DNA from: Falsihalocynthiibacter halioticoli
GTDB lineage: Bacteria; Pseudomonadota; Alphaproteobacteria; Rhodobacterales; Rhodobacteraceae
Length of the DNA stretch: 64,000 nt
NCBI RefSeq assembly: GCF_025802015.1
Contig: NZ_JAOYFC010000002.1
Location: 186,001 to 250,000 of the forward strand
Reading direction: 5' to 3'
Shown: piece after piece, positions 61,056-64,000 of the stretch
Numbering within the stretch: the first letter of the stretch is position 1
Layout: the number at the start of each line of letters is the position of its first letter
Position numbers and translations under genes: made by a program
The notes under the pieces: model-generated
Seen by the model: the letters and a program-made list of their open reading frames with translations, nothing else
Database searches by the model: none
Told to the model about the DNA's origin: nothing

Positions 61056-62288
61056 ATGCAGCCCCCACGTTCCGGCGCTTTGGCGCTGTTTGAGGCCACA
61101 GGCAAATTTCAGAATTCCAAGACGCGCAACCTAAGCCCGCGTCTCAAAACCGTCGTGTTCGGCGGCGCGCTGATGGCGCTTGCTGCGTGTAACCAAGGTT
61201 TAGATTGGGACATGCGCGGTAATTTCGGCGATGCCTATTCCACCTCCTCCGCAGTGCAACAGGCCAGCAAACCGGCCCCTGCCCCCGACAATCGCGGCGT
61301 CGTGTCCTACCCGAGCTATCAGGTTGTACTGGCCCGTCAGGGCGACACAGTTCGCGACGTGGCCGGCCGTGTCGGCGTTGATGCGACAGCGCTCGCTAAA
61401 TACAACGGCATTCAGCCGGATGTGAAACTGCGCCAAGGCGAGTTGCTCGCGCTTCCCAACCGCGTTGCGGAACCTTCTGCAGCTACGGGCGCGCCAACGG
61501 AAGCGATCGATATCACGACAATTGCGGGCAGCGCGATTGAGCGCTCCTCGACCGCTCCACAGCAGAACACCAATATCAACACCGCCAAGCCAAGCGAAAC
61601 TTCGCCCAAAAAGCCAGAGCCGATCCGACACCGCGTTGCGAGTGGCGAGACGGCCTATTCGATCTCGCGGCTGTACAATGTGAACGTGAAATCCCTTGCG
61701 GAATGGAACGGGCTTGGCAGTGATCTGAGTGTGCGCGAAGGGCAATTCCTCCTTATTCCGCTCCCAGCAGAGCAAGCCGCGCCGCAAAAGGTCGAAGTGG
61801 TTAAGCAACCAGGAACGGGCTCTGCGACACCGGTTCCCCCAAGCGCAAGTGAGGCGCTGCCAAAGCCAGTGCCCGTAAAAGCACCGGAAGAGGTAAAGGC
61901 TCCTGATCTGAGTATGTCAGAGAAAGAAGCCGCCAAAGCAACGCGCTTCTCTATGCCAGTTCAAGGCAGCATCATCCGCGCCTATTCCAAAGGCAAGAAC
62001 GACGGCATTGATATCGGCGCGACTGCCGGTAGCGCGGTCAAAGCAGCGGATGCCGGAACAGTTGCAGCGATCACAACGAACACCGACGGCGTAACGATTG
62101 TTGTGCTGCGCCATGCGGATGGGCTTCTGACGATCTATGCAAATGTCGAGGGCGTATCGATCAAGAAGGGCGATAAGGTGAAGAGAAACCAGGCGATTGC
62201 CAAGGTCCGCAATGGCAACCCATCCTATCTGCACTTCGAAGTACGCAAAGGCTTTGATAGCGTCGATCCGATGCCCTATCTTTCATAA
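61056..62288 (+). CDS. nlpD: NlpD-like lipoprotein: two LysM and a degenerate LytM (M23) domain
   Basis: A 410-residue envelope protein. A 31-residue basic lead precedes a hydrophobic segment ending in a lipobox (LAAC, Cys45). Two LysM peptidoglycan-binding domains lie near 88-130 and 189-236, joined by Pro/Ala/Thr-rich linkers. The C-terminal LytM domain (about 305-410) has lost catalytic ligands: the HxGxDI site reads NDGIDIG, and the HLHFE site reads YLHFEVR. NlpD and EnvC with the same kind of loss activate cell-wall amidases at division, so an amidase-activator role fits. GAGGA sets the ATG at 61056. Confidence 0.9.
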   Translation: MQPPRSGALALFEATGKFQNSKTRNLSPRLKTVVFGGALMALAACNQGLDWDMRGNFGDAYSTSSAVQQASKPAPAPDNRGVVSYPSYQVVLARQGDTVRDVAGRVGVDATALAKYNGIQPDVKLRQGELLALPNRVAEPSAATGAPTEAIDITTIAGSAIERSSTAPQQNTNINTAKPSETSPKKPEPIRHRVASGETAYSISRLYNVNVKSLAEWNGLGSDLSVREGQFLLIPLPAEQAAPQKVEVVKQPGTGSATPVPPSASEALPKPVPVKAPEEVKAPDLSMSEKEAAKATRFSMPVQGSIIRAYSKGKNDGIDIGATAGSAVKAADAGTVAAITTNTDGVTIVVLRHADGLLTIYANVEGVSIKKGDKVKRNQAIAKVRNGNPSYLHFEVRKGFDSVDPMPYLS

Positions 62289-62307
62289 GTGACAGTATTC
62301 AAAACAG

Positions 62308-62340
62308 AAAAAGGCGCGCCATAACGGTGCGCCTTTTTTG
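62308..62340. terminator. Bidirectional terminator between nlpD and the ATPase gene
   Basis: AAAAGGCGC and GCGCCTTTT form a nine-bp stem with an 11-base loop, followed by a T-run on the plus strand and flanked by A residues for the minus strand. Confidence 0.86.
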
Positions 62341-62362
62341 TATTTAAGAGTGTGAAACGAAC

Positions 62363-63202
62363 TTAGAGAGAAACGCCTCTGCGCCCTGCAAGATCGGTGA
62401 AGTATTGCCATGCAACGCGCCCCGAACGGCTTCCTCGTGTGGCCTGCCATTCGATGGCCTCTGCCCAGAGTGTATCTTCGTCAATCTCGATGCCGTATTC
62501 CTTGCAATAGCCACGGATCATATCGAGGTACTCATCCTGCGAACATGGGTGGAACCCGAGCCACAGACCAAACCGATCCGAGAGCGACACCTTCTCCTCA
62601 ACAGCCTCAGATGGGTTGATGGAAGAGCTACGTTCGTTTTCGATCATGTCACGTGGCATCAAGTGACGGCGGTTCGATGTGGCATAGAACACAACATTCT
62701 CAGGCCGTCCTTCGATGCCGCCATCCAACACCGCTTTGAGCGATTTGTAGTGCTGGTCATCATGCGAGAAGCTCAAGTCGTCGCAAAACAGAAGGAAGCG
62801 TTCTGACGAGGCGCGCAGCAGTGAGAGCAAGCGGCCAATGCTTGGCAAATCTTCACGCTGAACTTCAACGATCTTAAGGCCAAGCCCTTGGCGCAGAACC
62901 TCGGCATGAATGGATTTCACAAGGCTCGACTTACCCATACCACGGGCGCCCCATAGGAGCGCATTGTTTGCCGGAAGCCCGCGTGCGAACTGCAAGGTAT
63001 TCTCGAGAAGCGTGTCTCGCGAGCGGTTGATGCCCACAAGAAGCGACAAGTCCACGCGATTTACCTCTGGCACCGGCGCGAGCCGATCGGGCGCAACATG
63101 CCAGACGAAAGCATCCGCCTCGGAAAAATCGGGAGCACCTGCGGGGGCCGGAGACATACGCTCAAGTGCATCGGCAATGCGGCGCAAATCAACGTTATTC
63201 AT
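62363..63202 (-). CDS. DUF815 AAA+-type ATPase
   Basis: A 279-residue P-loop ATPase of the DUF815 family. Visible are LLWGARGMGKSSLVKSIHAE (Walker A, about 81-100), LLFCDDLSFSHDD (Walker B, about 131-143), the sensor-like VVFYATSNRRHLMPRDM, and SLSDRFGLWLGFHPCSQDEYL. Function is not established; it is regularly found beside tat or LytM genes in Rhodobacterales. The start at 63202 (MNNVDLRRIADALERM) overlaps tatC by eight bases; an ATG at 63220 with GAGG upstream is an alternative. Confidence 0.87.
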   Translation of the reverse strand: MNNVDLRRIADALERMSPAPAGAPDFSEADAFVWHVAPDRLAPVPEVNRVDLSLLVGINRSRDTLLENTLQFARGLPANNALLWGARGMGKSSLVKSIHAEVLRQGLGLKIVEVQREDLPSIGRLLSLLRASSERFLLFCDDLSFSHDDQHYKSLKAVLDGGIEGRPENVVFYATSNRRHLMPRDMIENERSSSINPSEAVEEKVSLSDRFGLWLGFHPCSQDEYLDMIRGYCKEYGIEIDEDTLWAEAIEWQATRGSRSGRVAWQYFTDLAGRRGVSL

Positions 63203-64000
63203 CGGCTGCTTTTCCGTCATCTTTGGTGCCTCGCCCGTCACGCTCGTCTTCGTCGTCGTCATCCTCAAAGGCGCCATCACCGTGGATATCCTCATCCCAC
63301 AGACCTTCAGCCTTGAGATAGGCTTCACGCTGTTTCTCAACACGGGAAACAAGCAAGATCGACACCTCATAGAGGCCGTAAACAACTGTGAACAGGATAA
63401 GCTGGGTGACAACATCCGGAGGTGTCACAAGTGCGGCAACGAGCAGAATGCCAACAACCGCATATTTCCGCACGCCCTTCAAACCACGCGCCGAAACAAG
63501 CCCCGCTTTGCCCATAAGTGTCAGCAAAACAGGAAGCTGGAAACACAGTCCGAATGCCAGAATAAATTTGAGCGACAAGTTCAGGCTTTCGCGCACCGAC
63601 CCAAGAAACACAGTCCGCAACTCTGAGTCTTCGGTCACTTCACCAACGCCCTCTCCTGTGAGCATCCGCGCAAGTGTCGGGATCGCGTCAGAGAAGCCGA
63701 TAAAGAAGTTCATCGCCAGCGGAGTCACCACGTAATGGGCGAAAGTCGCCCCCAGAAGGAACATTACAGGAGACGCAAAGATAAACGGAAGGAACGCGTT
63801 TTGTTCGTTTTTGTATAGCCCCGGCGCGATAAACCGCCAAAGCTGATAAGCAATCACAGGGAATGAAACAGCAAAACCGCCAATCACCGAAATTCGGATC
63901 AAGACAAAGAACTTCTCTTGTGGCGCAGTGAAGATCAATTGCGGGTTTTCACCGCGCGCGCGAAGAACATCTGCGATGGGCTGCGCAAGGAAGTTCAGGA
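63195..64000 (-). CDS. tatC: Sec-independent translocase TatC, 5' end outside the window
   Basis: TatC is the twin-arginine signal receptor of the Tat export pathway. About 268 codons are present, reading in from the window edge (LNFLAQPIADVLRARGENPQ just inside it). The segments PQEKFFVLIRISVIGG, ELRTVFLGSVRESLNL and VTPPDVVTQLILFTVVYGLYE (in part) are typical, with five or more membrane helices in view. The tail is unusually long and acidic, including a run EDDDDEDERD before the stop. It is coupled to the DUF815 ATPase. Confidence 0.94.
   Translation of the reverse strand, partial: LNFLAQPIADVLRARGENPQLIFTAPQEKFFVLIRISVIGGFAVSFPVIAYQLWRFIAPGLYKNEQNAFLPFIFASPVMFLLGATFAHYVVTPLAMNFFIGFSDAIPTLARMLTGEGVGEVTEDSELRTVFLGSVRESLNLSLKFILAFGLCFQLPVLLTLMGKAGLVSARGLKGVRKYAVVGILLVAALVTPPDVVTQLILFTVVYGLYEVSILLVSRVEKQREAYLKAEGLWDEDIHGDGAFEDDDDEDERDGRGTKDDGKAADE

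Noticed and set aside
61056..62288. Active M23 peptidase
   Set aside because: Two of the zinc/catalytic histidine positions are Asn and Tyr, so enzymatic activity is unlikely; I call it an amidase-activator type instead.

Overview
The window reads as chromosomal DNA of a marine Rhodobacteraceae (Roseobacter-group alphaproteobacterium). Signs of this are the lptF-lptG-lptD-surA-pdxA-rsmA gene order, DUF4167, DUF1127, DUF2849, DUF934 and DUF815 proteins, a SoxR with a classic iron-sulfur motif, a coupled urease cluster, a mid-50s GC look, and many ATGA-type gene overlaps. I see no IS element, prophage, integrase, CRISPR array or rRNA. The whole 64 kb looks like ordinary, tightly packed core and lineage genome: 76 protein genes (two cut by the window edges) including one proposed leader peptide, plus three tRNAs.

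Layout. 1-7.9 kb: start of pepA, then the divergent LPS-transport and outer-membrane operon (lptF, lptG, lptD, surA, pdxA, rsmA). 8-13.2 kb: a DUF4167 protein, prmC-prfA (translation termination), a small secreted Cys-rich protein, an M20 amidohydrolase, mazG. 13.2-16.8 kb: an orphan iron-type binding protein, a nucleoside hydrolase, SelO. 16.8-17.4 kb: tRNA-Val and two identical tRNA-Asp. 17.4-24.7 kb: a histidine phosphatase, soxR, an HU-like protein, lon, then tgt-phhB-phhA with a divergent Lrp-type regulator. 24.8-27.9 kb: sufT, an A-type Fe-S carrier, tpiA, an orphan P450. 27.9-32.7 kb: an assimilatory sulfate-reduction module (AsnC regulator divergent from a short leader ORF, DUF2849, sulfite reductase, Fe-S type cysH, DUF934, ferredoxin-NADP reductase). 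32.8-34.9 kb: a membrane-anchored protein with nine 11-residue repeats, infC with an apparent ATA start, an outer-membrane barrel. 35.1-38.5 kb: a molybdenum hydroxylase group (xdhC, a MoeA-like protein, coxS, coxM) with no catalytic large subunit. 38.7-40.3 kb: two unrecognised genes and a hairpin-rich spacer. 40.3-47.1 kb: a complete urease set split in two by an opposing gene and carrying two extra secreted DUF1311 genes and a DUF1127 gene. 47.3-64 kb: pyrC, pyrE, dnaB, alr, mlaE-mlaF, a PqiA-like protein, radA, cvpA, purF, a DUF1284 protein, bioY, an SDR, surE, pcm, an NlpD-like lipoprotein, a DUF815 ATPase and the truncated 5' part of tatC.

The most interesting observations are small-scale. 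They are the non-canonical infC start; a perfect palindrome and a 31-codon Cys-containing leader ORF ahead of the sulfate-reduction operon; the shared tgt-phhB-phhA operon with a hairpin abutting the tgt start codon; the coxS-coxM pair missing coxL; the hendecad-repeat membrane protein; the DnaA-box pair before dnaB; and the structured spacer in front of an unknown 324-residue protein. I did not find a clear-cut new multi-gene system. Functions are assigned from motifs I could read directly in the translations; no database search was possible.
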